A DNA stretch of 64,000 nt from Nocardioides silvaticus (GCF_003160695.1 NZ_QGDD01000010.1:62001-126000); one strand, 5' to 3'. Shown: positions 1-8,743, counted from the stretch's first letter. Notes: generated from the sequence alone by a model not told the origin. Numbers and translations are program-made.

Positions 1-850
1 CGCTCGGATCGTCCTCGCCGACCATGGACACCTCGAGCACCTTCTTCTCACCGACGAACCGCTTCTGCACCCAGGTGGCGATCGCCGTCAGGATCAGGTT
101 GAGGATGATGTAGATCGTCCCGACGACGAAGACGGTCGGGATCTGGTTCTGGCCGAACTGCGGGTTGCTGTAGATGAGCCGGGCGACGTAGGTGAGTCCC
201 GGGGCCAGGACGACGTACCCGAGCGCGGTGTCCTTCAGTGCGACGACGCACTGGCTGATCAGCGCCGGGAGCATGATCTTGACCGCCTGCGGCAGCAGGA
301 TCGTGAGCATCACCTGCGTCTTGCGCATGCCGAGCGCGTACGCCGCCTCCGCCTGTCCCTTCGGCACGGCGTTGATCCCGGCCCGGAAAACCTCGGCCAG
401 CACCGCGCCGTTGTAGAGCATCAGCGCGAGCACGACCGCCCAGTAGGGAGAGGAGTCCTTGTCGGTGCCCAGCAGGTTCCAGATGAAGATCATGGCCAGC
501 AGCACCGGCACGGCACGCCAGAACTCCACGACCGCCCAGCACGGCCACCGTGCCCAGGCGTGCTCCGAGAGCTTCCCGATCCCGAAGACGACGCCGAAGC
601 CGACCGCCAGCAGGATCGCGGAGAACGCCATCTTGAGGGTCTCGAGGACGCCGTCCACGAGGATCGCCTCGATGTAGACGGGGCTGACGAACGGCTCCCA
701 CTTCTGGTACTCGAACTGGCCGTTCTGCTCGAGTCGGACCACGACCCAGACGACCGAGGCGACGAGAAGCACGCCCGCGAGCACCGTGTAGATCCGTTGC
801 CGCGCCAGGGCCCGCGGCCCGGGTGCGTCGAAGAGGACGCTGCCGCTCAT
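1..850 (-). CDS. gluD: Glutamate-type ABC transporter permease, GluD-like (partial)
   Basis: Inner-membrane permease of a polar amino-acid importer. About 283 residues are visible before the frame leaves the left edge, so the C-terminus is missing. Hydrophobic segments lie near residues 19-38, 68-92, 108-125, 136-152 and 236-260. The EAA loop that docks on the ATPase (core AEVFRAGINAVPKGQAEAA) is at about 152-170. The ATG at 848-850 overlaps the stop of the upstream permease by 4 nt (ATGA), so translation is probably coupled. It is the fourth gene of a gluABCD-type operon. The substrate is inferred from gene order and family; another polar amino acid is possible. Confidence 0.9.
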   Translation of the reverse strand, partial: MSGSVLFDAPGPRALARQRIYTVLAGVLLVASVVWVVVRLEQNGQFEYQKWEPFVSPVYIEAILVDGVLETLKMAFSAILLAVGFGVVFGIGKLSEHAWARWPCWAVVEFWRAVPVLLAMIFIWNLLGTDKDSSPYWAVVLALMLYNGAVLAEVFRAGINAVPKGQAEAAYALGMRKTQVMLTILLPQAVKIMLPALISQCVVALKDTALGYVVLAPGLTYVARLIYSNPQFGQNQIPTVFVVGTIYIILNLILTAIATWVQKRFVGEKKVLEVSMVGEDDPS

Positions 851-1542
851 GAGACCCGCACCCGTCGCTCGAGCCGGTGCGAGATGAAGGAGAGCACCTC
901 AACCAGGATCACGAAGATCAGTGCGAACCCGATGAAGAGGGTCCAGAGCTCGGCGGGGTTGTTCTTGATGAGGAGCCGCATCCGGACGAAGGCCTCGGCC
1001 ACCCCGAGGGCGCCGGCCACCGTCGTGTTCTTGAGGAGCGCGATCTGCACGTTCGCGAGCGGCGGGATCGTCGCCCGGAACGCCTGGGGCAGGACGACCT
1101 GGGTCATCACTCCCGAGAAGGGGAGACCGATCGCGCGGGCTGCCTCGGCCTGACCCAGCGGGACGGCGTTGACGCCCGAGCGGAGCGCCTCGCAGACGAA
1201 GGCGGCGGTGTAGATCGTGAGGCCGACTACGCAGGCGGTGAAGATGTTGTTGAGCCGGACGTCGCCGACGCCGGTCGGGATCACGACGTCGACGAAGTTG
1301 AACTTGAGGTCGATCTTCGGCGCCGCGATCCGGAAGAAGATGATGACGATGACCAGCGGCGTGTTCCGGACCAGGTGGACGTAGAGCGTGCCCGCCCACC
1401 GCAGCACCGGGATCGGCCCCACCCGCATCGCTGCGAGGACGGTCCCGAGGACCATCGAACCGATCCCGGCGAAGAGGAACAGGAGCACCGTGTAGGCGAA
1501 CGCGAGGGCGATCGCCTCACGGTGCTCCCAGAACAGCTCCAC
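847..1542 (-). CDS. gluC: Glutamate-type ABC transporter permease, GluC-like
   Basis: A 231-residue membrane permease, partner of the GluD-like protein in a heterodimeric polar amino-acid channel. The family sequence RNTPLVIVI is at about residues 59-67 and the EAA loop (EALRSGVNAVPLGQAEAA) at about 118-135. Several hydrophobic helices cover the rest. It starts 13 nt after the binding-protein stop and its own stop overlaps the next permease start. Length and motifs are normal for the HisMQ-type family. Confidence 0.92.
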   Translation of the reverse strand: MELFWEHREAIALAFAYTVLLFLFAGIGSMVLGTVLAAMRVGPIPVLRWAGTLYVHLVRNTPLVIVIIFFRIAAPKIDLKFNFVDVVIPTGVGDVRLNNIFTACVVGLTIYTAAFVCEALRSGVNAVPLGQAEAARAIGLPFSGVMTQVVLPQAFRATIPPLANVQIALLKNTTVAGALGVAEAFVRMRLLIKNNPAELWTLFIGFALIFVILVEVLSFISHRLERRVRVS

Positions 1543-1555
1543 TTGTCGCGATGCC

Positions 1556-2449
1556 TCAGCTAGCCGCGCACTCGTCGAGCGCCGGCGGCTCGGGGGCCTC
1601 CTCGCCCTCGGCGCCGAGGTGGGCGTTGAACGACTCCTCCCAGGTGCCGTCCTCGAACGCCTCGGTGAGCACGTCGTTGATCCACTGGCACATCTCCGGG
1701 TAGTCCTTCGAGTAGCCGATGCCGATGCGCTCCTCGGAGAACTCCGGTCCGACGACCTTCACCTCGCCGTCGTACTGCGCCGCGAGGCCGAGGAGGATCG
1801 AACCGTCGGTCGACATCGCCGGCACGGTGCCGTTGACAACGTCCTCGGCACACTGCGCGTAGCTCGCGGACGGGACACCCACAGCACCCTCGGCCTCGAT
1901 GTTCTCCAGGGACGTCGAGCCCTCCTGGGCGCAGACCTCCTCGCCCTGGAGGTCGGCGATCGACTCGACGTCGGAGTCGGCCGGGACCAGCACCTGCTGG
2001 CCGGTGAGCATGTAGGGCCCGGCCTGACCGACCAGCTCGCGCCGCTCGTCGGTGATCGAGTACGACGCTGCCACCAGGTCGACGACGCCGTCCTGGAGGA
2101 ACGTCTCCCGCTGCTCGGACGTCGCCTCTGTCCACGTCACCGAGTCGGACTCCGGGTCGATGCAGAGGTCCGCGATGAGCAGCTTCGCCATGTCGATGTC
2201 GAAGCCGACCGGGACCGAGTCCGGGGTGTCCTGCTGGCCGAGGCCCGGCTGGTCGACCCGGTTGCCGATCGCGATCTCACCGGCTTCAGCCAGCTCGGCC
2301 ATCCGGGTGCCGTCGTCGAACTTGCCGTCACAGTCGTCCTCGGCAGAGACCTCGGGCGAGTCGTCGTCCTCGCCCGCGTCACCGCACGCCGTGAGTGAAC
2401 ATGCCAGGAGGGCTGCCGCAGCAGTCATCCCGAGCTTCATCCTGCGCAT
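1556..2449 (-). CDS. gluB: Glutamate-type ABC transporter substrate-binding lipoprotein, GluB-like
   Basis: Extracytoplasmic solute-binding protein (SBP_bac_3 family), 297 residues. The N-terminus is a lipoprotein signal: hydrophobic stretch, then lipobox LTAC with the acylated Cys at residue 22, then an acidic linker. The ATG at 2449 has GAGGAG a few nt upstream; an internal ATG at 2440 is the alternative start. The body has typical family segments, such as GFDIDMAKLLIADL and the hinge-like DLQGEEVCAQEGS. It lies between the ATPase and permease genes and should capture the amino acid outside the membrane and deliver it to GluC/GluD. Confidence 0.92.
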   Translation of the reverse strand: MRRMKLGMTAAAALLACSLTACGDAGEDDDSPEVSAEDDCDGKFDDGTRMAELAEAGEIAIGNRVDQPGLGQQDTPDSVPVGFDIDMAKLLIADLCIDPESDSVTWTEATSEQRETFLQDGVVDLVAASYSITDERRELVGQAGPYMLTGQQVLVPADSDVESIADLQGEEVCAQEGSTSLENIEAEGAVGVPSASYAQCAEDVVNGTVPAMSTDGSILLGLAAQYDGEVKVVGPEFSEERIGIGYSKDYPEMCQWINDVLTEAFEDGTWEESFNAHLGAEGEEAPEPPALDECAAS

Positions 2450-2479
2450 TGCTGAATCTCCTCTGTCGTTGCTGATCGG

Positions 2480-3262
2480 TCAGTGCTTGAGGATCTTGCT
2501 GAGGAAGTCCTTGGCCCGGTCGCTCTCCGGATTGGTGAAGAAGGTCTCGGGGTCGGCCTGCTCGACGATCGCCCCGTCGGCCATGAAGACGACCCGGTTG
2601 GCCGCCGTACGTGCGAACCCCATCTCGTGGGTGACGACGATCATCGTCATGCCGCGCTCGGCGAGGTCGACCATGACGTCGAGGACCTCCTTGATCATCT
2701 CCGGGTCCAGCGCGGAGGTCGGCTCGTCGAAGAGCATCACCTTCGGCTCCATCGCGAGCGCGCGGGCGATGGCGACGCGCTGCTGCTGGCCGCCGGAGAG
2801 CTGCGCGGGGTACTTGTCGGCCTGGTGGCCGACACCGACCCGGTCGAGCAGCTCGCGCGCGCGCTTCTCGGCGTCCGCCTTCGACTTCTTGCGGACCTTG
2901 ATCGGGCCGAGGGTGACGTTCTCGAGAATCGTCTTGTGGGCGAACAGATTGAAGCTCTGGAACACCATGCCGACGTCGGCGCGCAGCCGGGCCAGCGCCT
3001 TGCCCTCCTGGGGGAGCGGCTGGCCGTCGATGGCGATCTCACCCTCGTCGATGGTCTCGAGCCGGTTGATCGCCCGGCAGAGCGTCGACTTGCCCGCGCC
3101 GGAGGGGCCGATCACGACGATGACCTCGCCGCGGTCGACCTCGAGATCGATGTCGCGAAGGACGTGCAGGCTGCCGTAGTGCTTCTGCACCCCGGTCAGG
3201 CACACCAGCGCCTCGCCGGGACCTGCCGACGGAGCGGGTGGTGATGCTTCCGAGACCGTCAT
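2480..3262 (-). CDS. gluA: Glutamate-type ABC transporter ATP-binding protein, GluA-like
   Basis: A 260-residue ATPase driving the importer. Walker [10 protein letters not shown] is at residues 52-60, Q-loop near 102, signature LSGGQQQR at 155-162, Walker B VMLFDEP at 175-181, and the H-loop histidine in VTHEMGF. All catalytic positions are present. It is the promoter-proximal gene of the minus-strand operon. About 20 residues precede the conserved domain, so a later start cannot be excluded, but the ATG at 3262 is the most 5' in-frame ATG. No strong ribosome-binding site is seen; CCGAGGC is weak. Confidence 0.93.
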   Translation of the reverse strand: MTVSEASPPAPSAGPGEALVCLTGVQKHYGSLHVLRDIDLEVDRGEVIVVIGPSGAGKSTLCRAINRLETIDEGEIAIDGQPLPQEGKALARLRADVGMVFQSFNLFAHKTILENVTLGPIKVRKKSKADAEKRARELLDRVGVGHQADKYPAQLSGGQQQRVAIARALAMEPKVMLFDEPTSALDPEMIKEVLDVMVDLAERGMTMIVVTHEMGFARTAANRVVFMADGAIVEQADPETFFTNPESDRAKDFLSKILKH

Positions 3263-3283
3263 GCCTCGGCACGCTAACGGTCA

Positions 3284-3304
3284 CTAGACCATTCGGCTAG
3301 ACCA
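3284..3304 (-). promoter_or_regulatory. Direct repeat upstream of the glu operon
   Basis: Two exact copies of CTAGACCA (3284-3291 and 3297-3304, period 13) lie 22-42 nt upstream of gluA. On the transcribed strand they read TGGTCTAG twice. The position and helical-turn-like spacing suggest a regulator or promoter site; the binding protein is unknown. Confidence 0.35.
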
Positions 3305-3347
3305 CCACTCCGGGCGCGACCAATCTGTGACCCGAGTGCGGCGAGCC

Positions 3348-3826
3348 TCAGAGGTCGCGGACGTAGCGGTGGCACGGTACGGCGATCGGCCCGTCCGGTC
3401 CGTCCGCCTGGTAGTCGAACGCGCCGTCGTCGGTCCACCCGGCGCGCTCGTAGAACCGGCGCGCGCGGGCGTTGCCGGCCGCGACGGCGAGCCAGATGCG
3501 GGGGTGGCCGGCGGCCGCCACCTGACGCTCGGCCTCCTCGAGCAGCAGGCCGGCGACGCCGGAGCCGCGGGCCGCGGGCCGCGGTAGACCTGCTCGGCCT
3601 CGTCGCCGTGGACCACGACGAACCCGACGACCCGGCCCTCGAGGGTCGCGACGGTGGTGAGAGGCAGCCGCTCCGTCGTACGACCGTCGAAGGACTCGTC
3701 GGTCCGTGCCTCCACCAGGACGTCGGGCGTGTGGCCGAGGTGGCCGTCGCGCCAGCCCTCGCGCCAGATCCGTGCGATCGCGGGGGCGTCGTCGGCGGTC
3801 GCGGGGCGGAGCCGGGGGTCGCTCAT
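3348..3826 (-). pseudogene. GNAT-family acetyltransferase, frameshifted
   Basis: The first ~80 codons read as a GNAT N-acetyltransferase (RLRPATADDAPAIARIWREG, then VGFVVVHGDEAEQVY). At the GC-rich repeat near 3563-3582 (GGCCGCGG copies) the frame shifts by one base. The continuation, in a different frame, is clearly GNAT: GSGVAGLLLEEAERQV (acetyl-CoA loop) and NARARRFYERAGW, ending in RYVRDL and a stop at 3348. The span is 479 nt, one short of 160 codons. Either a true pseudogene or a sequencing error in the repeat. Its ATG overlaps the stop of the PLD-like gene (ATGA). Confidence 0.8.
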
Positions 3827-5127
3827 TCCAGGAGGCTAGGCGGACCCGCCGACCGTCGCAGCGACGGCAGCGGGTGGCAGGGGCTGAGCCGGTCCGGCTC
3901 GTGCGCGATCTGCGGAGCGAGCAGCTTGTTGAGCCGGGTGAAGGCCCACTCGTTGTAGAGGCCGATCGTCACCTGGTCCGACTGCGAGCCGCCGCCGCCG
4001 TTGCCCCAGTCGTCGGAGCCGAGCCACGCGGCGTAGTGGGTCTCGCCGTCCTTCACCCAGGTCGCCGTCATCTCCTTGTCGTGGGTGTAGGCGTACGGCC
4101 GCTTGCGATTCCCGGTCTTCCAGCAGCCGTCCTCCATCTTCGCTCCCGCCCGCCGGACGGTGCGGACGACGGACCGGTCGACGTCGGGGCCGACCACGAC
4201 CCGCAGCTTCGAGCCGGCGCGCACCATGGCCGCCAGCTTGCGGGCGATCCAGGCGCCGCGGCGGCCCTGCCAGGAGTACATCGAGACGACCATCCGGGTC
4301 TCGGGGGCGGCCGGGATGGCACGGAGCCGGTCCATGACCGGGTCGTTCTCCTTGGTGATCGGCAGCGACGGCATGAAGTAGAGGTCCCAGCCGTCCCCGG
4401 ACGCGCGTCGCTGCGGGTTGCCCGGCGGCTTGCGGTCCTTCCTCGACTGGAGGAAGACCTTCTGCACCTCGTCGTACACGCGCGGCAGGGCGACCGTCAC
4501 CATCGCGGAGTACGCGCGGGCGTCCGCGGCGTCGCTGTTGTTGTAGGACCCGATCATCGTGACCTTGCGGGTGGTGCCGACCTTCGAGAACTGCCAGACC
4601 TTGGCGTGCATCGTCGTCTTGCCGGCCTTGCCGCGCGCGGCGTTCGTCGTCCACACCACCCACGAGCCCCGGCGCCCGCGTGAGCGTCCCTCGCGGATCA
4701 GCTGGGTGAGCTTGACGCCGCCCGAGGACACACCGGAGAGCGGCTTGCCCTCAGGCCCGCCGTAGAAGATCGCGCGGATGTCGACCCCGCGTTGGTACGC
4801 CGCCTTCAGCGCCGGCCACGTGATCGAGGAGGCCATGTAGAAGGACATGATCGAGATCGTCGCCCCGCGCGGGGTGTGCTTGATCAGCGTCCGCAGCTGG
4901 CGCGCCACCTGCCCCCGGTTGCGGGTCGGGTCGTTCATCGACATCAACCGGTTCACGCTGAACGCGCGCCGCTCACCCACGTCGTCGCCGTCCCGGGCGA
5001 CGGCGGCGGGATCGGCCGCGTCCGCCGGGTCGCCGGAGGCCGACGGCAGCGTCGTACCACCCAGCAGGACGAGGAGTGCCACGACCGTCGCAGCCATGCG
5101 GATCACAGCCCGGAGCCTAGGGCGCAC
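3823..5127 (-). CDS. Secreted phospholipase D-like protein
   Basis: A 434-residue exported protein. A signal-anchor-like stretch spans residues 11-29. Two PLD-type half-sites follow: HAK at about 174-176 with the downstream IGSYNNSDA, and HDK at about 349-351 with the downstream LGSDDWGNGGGG. Both keep the His and Lys of HxK(x4)D, but the Asp position holds Ser or Thr, so catalysis may be altered or absent. An ATG at 5097 is an alternative start. It overlaps the broken acetyltransferase by 4 nt, suggesting co-transcription. Substrate unknown: phosphodiester hydrolysis at the cell surface is the family expectation. Confidence 0.75.
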   Translation of the reverse strand: MRPRLRAVIRMAATVVALLVLLGGTTLPSASGDPADAADPAAVARDGDDVGERRAFSVNRLMSMNDPTRNRGQVARQLRTLIKHTPRGATISIMSFYMASSITWPALKAAYQRGVDIRAIFYGGPEGKPLSGVSSGGVKLTQLIREGRSRGRRGSWVVWTTNAARGKAGKTTMHAKVWQFSKVGTTRKVTMIGSYNNSDAADARAYSAMVTVALPRVYDEVQKVFLQSRKDRKPPGNPQRRASGDGWDLYFMPSLPITKENDPVMDRLRAIPAAPETRMVVSMYSWQGRRGAWIARKLAAMVRAGSKLRVVVGPDVDRSVVRTVRRAGAKMEDGCWKTGNRKRPYAYTHDKEMTATWVKDGETHYAAWLGSDDWGNGGGGSQSDQVTIGLYNEWAFTRLNKLLAPQIAHEPDRLSPCHPLPSLRRSAGPPSLLE

Positions 5128-5158
5128 CGCGGTCCCCGCGGACCGAAATCTGATGTGT

Positions 5159-5293
5159 TGATTCCTCCCCCGTGGCTCGTTGAATCGTCGGTCGTGGTGT
5201 GTTCATTCGTCCCTCGTGGCGCGCGACCTCGCCACGAGGGACGATTCGAGTGACCACGAGGGACGATTCGAGTGACCACGAGGGAGGAATCAA
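5159..5293. repeat. Composite inverted and direct repeats upstream of miaB
   Basis: An outer inverted repeat pairs 5159-5176 (TTGATTCCTCCCCCGTGG) with 5276-5293 with few mismatches. Inside it, 5207-5220 (TCGTCCCTCGTGGC) pairs perfectly with 5231-5244. A 22-bp unit starting CCACGAGGGACGATTCG occurs twice head to tail (5232-5253, 5254-5275), followed by a partial third copy. It sits between two divergently transcribed genes. Confidence 0.8.
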
Positions 5294-5343
5294 CCTCCTT
5301 GGGATTCGGGGAGCCCGGCCGTCCGCCGTACGATTTCGGGGCC

Positions 5344-6888
5344 ATGACTGCGACGCCGCGCACCTACGAGGTCCGCACCTACGGGTGCCAGATGAACGTC
5401 CACGACTCCGAGCGACTCTCGGGGCTGTTGGAGGGTGCTGGCTACACGGCGGCGGCGGACGGCGAGACGGCCGACGTGGTGGTGTTCAACACCTGCGCGG
5501 TGCGGGAGAACGCGGACAACCGGCTCTACGGCAACCTCGGGCACCTGGCGCCGATCAAGGCGGCGCGCCCGGGGATGCAGATCGCGGTGGGTGGCTGCCT
5601 GGCGCAGAAGGATCGCGCGACGATCACGCAGCGGGCGCCGTGGGTGGACGTCGTGTTCGGCACGCACAACATCGGTGCCCTGCCGGTGCTGCTGGAGCGC
5701 GCGCGGGTGCAGGAGGAGGCGCAGGTCGAGATCCTCGAATCGCTCGAGGTGTTCCCGTCGACGCTGCCGACCAAGCGGGAGAGCGCGTACGCCGCCTGGG
5801 TGTCGGTCTCGGTCGGCTGCAACAACACCTGCACGTTCTGCATCGTCCCGAGCCTGCGCGGCAAGGAGAAGGACCGCCGACCGGGGGAGATCCTCGCCGA
5901 GGTCGAGGCGCTGGTCGCCGAGGGCGTCTCAGAGATCACCCTGCTGGGGCAGAACGTCAACAGCTACGGCGTCGAGTTCGGCGACCGGCAGGCGTTCTCC
6001 AAGCTGCTGCGCGCGTGCGGCGACGTCGACGGCCTGGAGCGGGTGCGGTTCACCAGCCCGCACCCGGCGGAGTTCACCGACGACGTCATCGAGGCGATGG
6101 CCGAGACGCCCAACGTGATGCCGCAGCTGCACATGCCGCTGCAGTCGGGGTCGGACCGCATGCTCAGGGCGATGCGCCGGTCCTACCGGCAGTCGAAGTA
6201 CCTCGGCATCATCGAGCGGGTCCGCGCCGCCATGCCCGAGGCCGCGATCACCACCGACATCATCGTGGGGTTCCCGGGCGAGACCGAGGAGGACTTCCAG
6301 GCCACGCTCGACGTGGTGCGGCAGGCGCGGTTTGCGAGCGCGTTCACCTTCCAGTACTCCAAGCGCCCCGGCACTCCCGCCGCGGCCCTCGACGACCAGG
6401 TCCCGCCGGAGGTCGTCCGCGACCGCTACGACCGGCTCGTCGAGCTGGTCAACGAGATCGCCTGGGACGAGAACAAGCGGCTCGTCGGCCGCGAGGTCGA
6501 GTTGATGGTCGCCGAGGGCGAGGGTCGCAAGGACGCCGAGACGCTCCGGCTCTCCGGTCGCGGGCCCGACAACCGGCTGGTGCACTTCGAGGCCGACTAC
6601 TCGCTGGTCTCGACAGGCTCGACCACCGGGGTGGGCTCGACCACCGGGGTGGGCTCGACCACCGAGGGCGGGCCGCGGCCGGGCGACCTGGTCACCGTCG
6701 GCATCACGTACGCCGCCCCGCACCACCTGGTGGCGGACGGACCGGTGCGCGCGCTGCGTCGTACCCGCTCCGGCGACGCGTGGGCCTTGCGGCAGGGTCA
6801 GGGACCGGCCGCGGCCGGTTCGGTCGGGCTCGGGATGCCGAGCGTCGGCGTGCCGGCGCCGCTCCCGGACGCCCCGGTCTGCGGCTGA
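5344..6888 (+). CDS. miaB: tRNA-2-methylthio-N6-dimethylallyladenosine synthase MiaB
   Basis: Radical-SAM methylthiotransferase that adds a 2-methylthio group to i6A37 of tRNAs, after MiaA. 514 residues from the ATG at 5344. The auxiliary-cluster cysteines are C15, C51 and C85; the radical-SAM triad is in GCNNTCTFC (C159, C163, C166). An earlier in-frame ATG at 5272 would add repeat-encoded residues without conservation, so I prefer 5344. A -10-like TACGAT (5329-5334) ends 9 nt before that ATG and no ribosome-binding site is seen, suggesting a nearly leaderless mRNA. The C-terminal TRAM region is interrupted at about residues 421-441 by repeat-encoded GST-TGV units, and a long non-conserved tail follows. 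Confidence 0.95.
   Translation: MTATPRTYEVRTYGCQMNVHDSERLSGLLEGAGYTAAADGETADVVVFNTCAVRENADNRLYGNLGHLAPIKAARPGMQIAVGGCLAQKDRATITQRAPWVDVVFGTHNIGALPVLLERARVQEEAQVEILESLEVFPSTLPTKRESAYAAWVSVSVGCNNTCTFCIVPSLRGKEKDRRPGEILAEVEALVAEGVSEITLLGQNVNSYGVEFGDRQAFSKLLRACGDVDGLERVRFTSPHPAEFTDDVIEAMAETPNVMPQLHMPLQSGSDRMLRAMRRSYRQSKYLGIIERVRAAMPEAAITTDIIVGFPGETEEDFQATLDVVRQARFASAFTFQYSKRPGTPAAALDDQVPPEVVRDRYDRLVELVNEIAWDENKRLVGREVELMVAEGEGRKDAETLRLSGRGPDNRLVHFEADYSLVSTGSTTGVGSTTGVGSTTEGGPRPGDLVTVGITYAAPHHLVADGPVRALRRTRSGDAWALRQGQGPAAAGSVGLGMPSVGVPAPLPDAPVCG
6606..6668. repeat. Palindromic-family repeat inside miaB
   Basis: GGTCTCGACAGGCTCGACC matches the intergenic repeat family seen elsewhere in the window (for example 30822-30843). 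It is followed by an 18-bp unit, GGCTCGACCACCGGGGTG, starting at 6616, 6634 and 6652. It is read in frame as repeated GSTTGV within the TRAM part of MiaB. Confidence 0.85.
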
Positions 6889-6902
6889 CCTAGGATCGCC
6901 GG

Positions 6903-7634
6903 GTGCCTGCCGACGCACCCACCATCCTGGCCACCTCCGGCGGCGTCGTCCCCGCGCCACGCCTCCGCTGGGGTGCCGGTCCGCTGACGGACTACGCGGT
7001 GGAGCTGTCGGGCGTCTCCGGCCGGGCTCCGAAGGTCTGCTTCCTCGGGACCGCCTGCGGTGACAGCCCGGCGCTGATCAAGGAGTTCTACGACGCAGCG
7101 CAGGCGGCCGGCTACGAGCCCAGCCACCTCCAGCTGTTCACGATGCCCAACGTCGACGACATGCGGGAGCTGCTGCTCGGCCAGGACGTCATCTGGGTGT
7201 TCGGCGGGAGCGTCGCCGGCCTGCTCGCGATGTGGCAGCTGCACGGTGTCGACGAGCTGATGCGCGAGGCGTGGCAGGCCGGCGTGGTGCTGACCGGGGT
7301 CTCGGCCGGGTCGATCTGCTGGCACGTCGGCGGCACGACGGACTCGTTCGGGCCGGACCTGCGCCCGATCACCAACGGGTTGGCCCTGGTGCCGTACTCC
7401 AACGGCGTTCACTACGACTCCGAGGAGCAGCGCCGGCCGCTGTTCCAGTCGCTGATCGCCGACGGAACCCTGCCGACGGGCTACGCGACCGACGACGGCG
7501 TGGGCGTGCACTACCGCGGCACCGAGTTCGTCGAGACGCTCACCGAGCGGAAGGGCAAGGCGGCCTACCTGGTCGAGCGCGGGCCCGACGGCGGCGCGGT
7601 CGAGACCCGGCTCGAGACCCGCCTGCTGGGCTGA
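6903..7634 (+). CDS. Peptidase S51 (dipeptidase E-like) family protein
   Basis: A 243-residue cytoplasmic Ser hydrolase of the peptidase E type, which cleaves Asp-X dipeptides in the founding members. The nucleophile elbow GVSAGS (Ser near residue 134), the FGGS turn near 100-103 and a conserved NGVHYDSE segment with His fit the family. It starts with GTG at 6903; a -10-like TAGGAT (6891-6896) ends 6 nt upstream and no Shine-Dalgarno is visible, so the mRNA is probably leaderless. Its TGA overlaps the ATG of the next gene by 1 nt, implying an operon. Exact substrate not deducible. Confidence 0.85.
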   Translation: MPADAPTILATSGGVVPAPRLRWGAGPLTDYAVELSGVSGRAPKVCFLGTACGDSPALIKEFYDAAQAAGYEPSHLQLFTMPNVDDMRELLLGQDVIWVFGGSVAGLLAMWQLHGVDELMREAWQAGVVLTGVSAGSICWHVGGTTDSFGPDLRPITNGLALVPYSNGVHYDSEEQRRPLFQSLIADGTLPTGYATDDGVGVHYRGTEFVETLTERKGKAAYLVERGPDGGAVETRLETRLLG

Positions 7635-8533
7635 TGGACTCCTTCCTCGCGCCGGGCGTCTCCCTGACGCCGCTCGAGGGCGGGTGGTCGGGCGAGACGT
7701 TCCTGGCCGAGGCTGGCGGCGAGCGCACGGTCGTGCGGATCTACGCCGATGGCCGGCACCCCGAGCACGCCGCCGAGATCACGGCGTCGCTGCTGACGCT
7801 GGTGCGCGGGCTGCTGCCGGTGCCGCAGGTCCTCGAACTGCGCAGACGCGCCCCGGACGGGGAGATGCCCGCACTGCTCGTGACCGAGCTGCTGCCCGGC
7901 GTACGCGGCGACCTGCTGCTGCCCACCCTCGACGAGGACGGCCTGCGCCGCGCGGGCGAGGCGATCGGGACGGTGGCTGCCACCCTGGCCGGGATGCCGA
8001 TGCTGAGAGCGGGACTGTTCGCCGACGGCGAGCTGACGGTCGAACCGTTCGACGGCGACCTGCCCGGGTGGGTCGAGCAGCACCGCGAGGAGCTGAAGCG
8101 GCAGGACTGGTCCGCCGGCGAGCTCGCCGACCTGGCGGCTCTCGCCGAGCGCGCGCAGGGACTGCTCGACACCGTCGATCGGGTCAGCCTCGTCCACTCC
8201 GACCTCAACCCGAAGAACCTGCTCCTCGACCCGGAGACCCTGACCGTCACCGGGGTGCTCGACTGGGAGTTCGCACACGCCGGCCACCCCTACACCGACC
8301 TCGGCAACGTGCTGCGGTTCGACCGCGAGCCCGTCTACGACGCGGCCGTGCTGGCGGCCTGGGAGGCACGGCACGGCACGCCGGCCGAGACGGCGCGGAC
8401 CCTCGCCCGATGCGCGGACCTCCCGGCGCTGGTCGACCTCGCGGCCCGCAGCGGCGCCAATCCGGTCGCCACCCGTGCCGAGGGGCGGCTGCGCGCGATC
8501 GTCGCCGACGGCGACTGGCACGCGGCGCCGTAG
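7634..8533 (+). CDS. Phosphotransferase, aminoglycoside/choline kinase-like
   Basis: A 299-residue APH-fold kinase. The catalytic loop LVHSDLNPKNLLL holds the Asp and Asn, and VLDWEFAHAG is the metal-binding DFG-like Asp. The N-lobe carries a GGWSGETF nucleotide loop and VVRIY with Arg where many members have Lys. It is coupled by a TGATG overlap to the S51 peptidase gene. Members phosphorylate antibiotics, sugars or cofactors; nothing here fixes the substrate, so resistance should not be assumed. Confidence 0.8.
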   Translation: MDSFLAPGVSLTPLEGGWSGETFLAEAGGERTVVRIYADGRHPEHAAEITASLLTLVRGLLPVPQVLELRRRAPDGEMPALLVTELLPGVRGDLLLPTLDEDGLRRAGEAIGTVAATLAGMPMLRAGLFADGELTVEPFDGDLPGWVEQHREELKRQDWSAGELADLAALAERAQGLLDTVDRVSLVHSDLNPKNLLLDPETLTVTGVLDWEFAHAGHPYTDLGNVLRFDREPVYDAAVLAAWEARHGTPAETARTLARCADLPALVDLAARSGANPVATRAEGRLRAIVADGDWHAAP

Positions 8534-8534
8534 C

Positions 8535-8584
8535 GAGTCGTCATCGCCAGCGTGGCGCATGGCCCGCGCTCGCAATGACGACTC
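8535..8584. repeat. Imperfect palindrome, GTCATTGC family
   Basis: GAGTCGTCATCGCCAGCG pairs imperfectly with CGCTCGCAATGACGACTC across a short loop. A related element is at 59451-59492. It lies directly after the phosphotransferase stop. Confidence 0.7.
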
Positions 8585-8596
8585 ATCGAAGAAGGA

Positions 8597-8639
8597 CCAC
8601 CCCGCCCGAGCGACCCCCCGATCAGCTCGGACGGGGTGG
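8597..8639. terminator. Hairpin, first of a terminator pair
   Basis: CCACCCCGCCCGAGC (8597-8611) pairs with GCTCGGACGGGGTGG (8625-8639) with one mismatch and a 13-nt loop. It lies between the convergent phosphotransferase and XRE-regulator genes, so it can act in both directions. Confidence 0.7.
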
Positions 8640-8660
8640 CGTCTTCTCCCATCCCCGGAC

Positions 8661-8701
8661 CCGCCCGACCGAGCGACCCCCCAGGACGCTCGGTCAGGCG
8701 G
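8661..8701. terminator. Hairpin, second of a terminator pair
   Basis: CCGCCCGACCGAGCG (8661-8675) pairs with CGCTCGGTCAGGCGG (8687-8701), one G-U-type mismatch, 11-nt loop, followed by TTT. It shares the core CCGAGCGACCCCCC with the preceding hairpin. Confidence 0.7.
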
Positions 8702-8743
8702 TTTCCCGCTCCCTGATATGTGGCTTGTGTCGGTGGCGGTGCG

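Noticed and set aside
7634-8533. Aminoglycoside resistance gene
   Set aside because: The APH fold is shared by many kinases, and nothing in sequence or context points to an antibiotic substrate.
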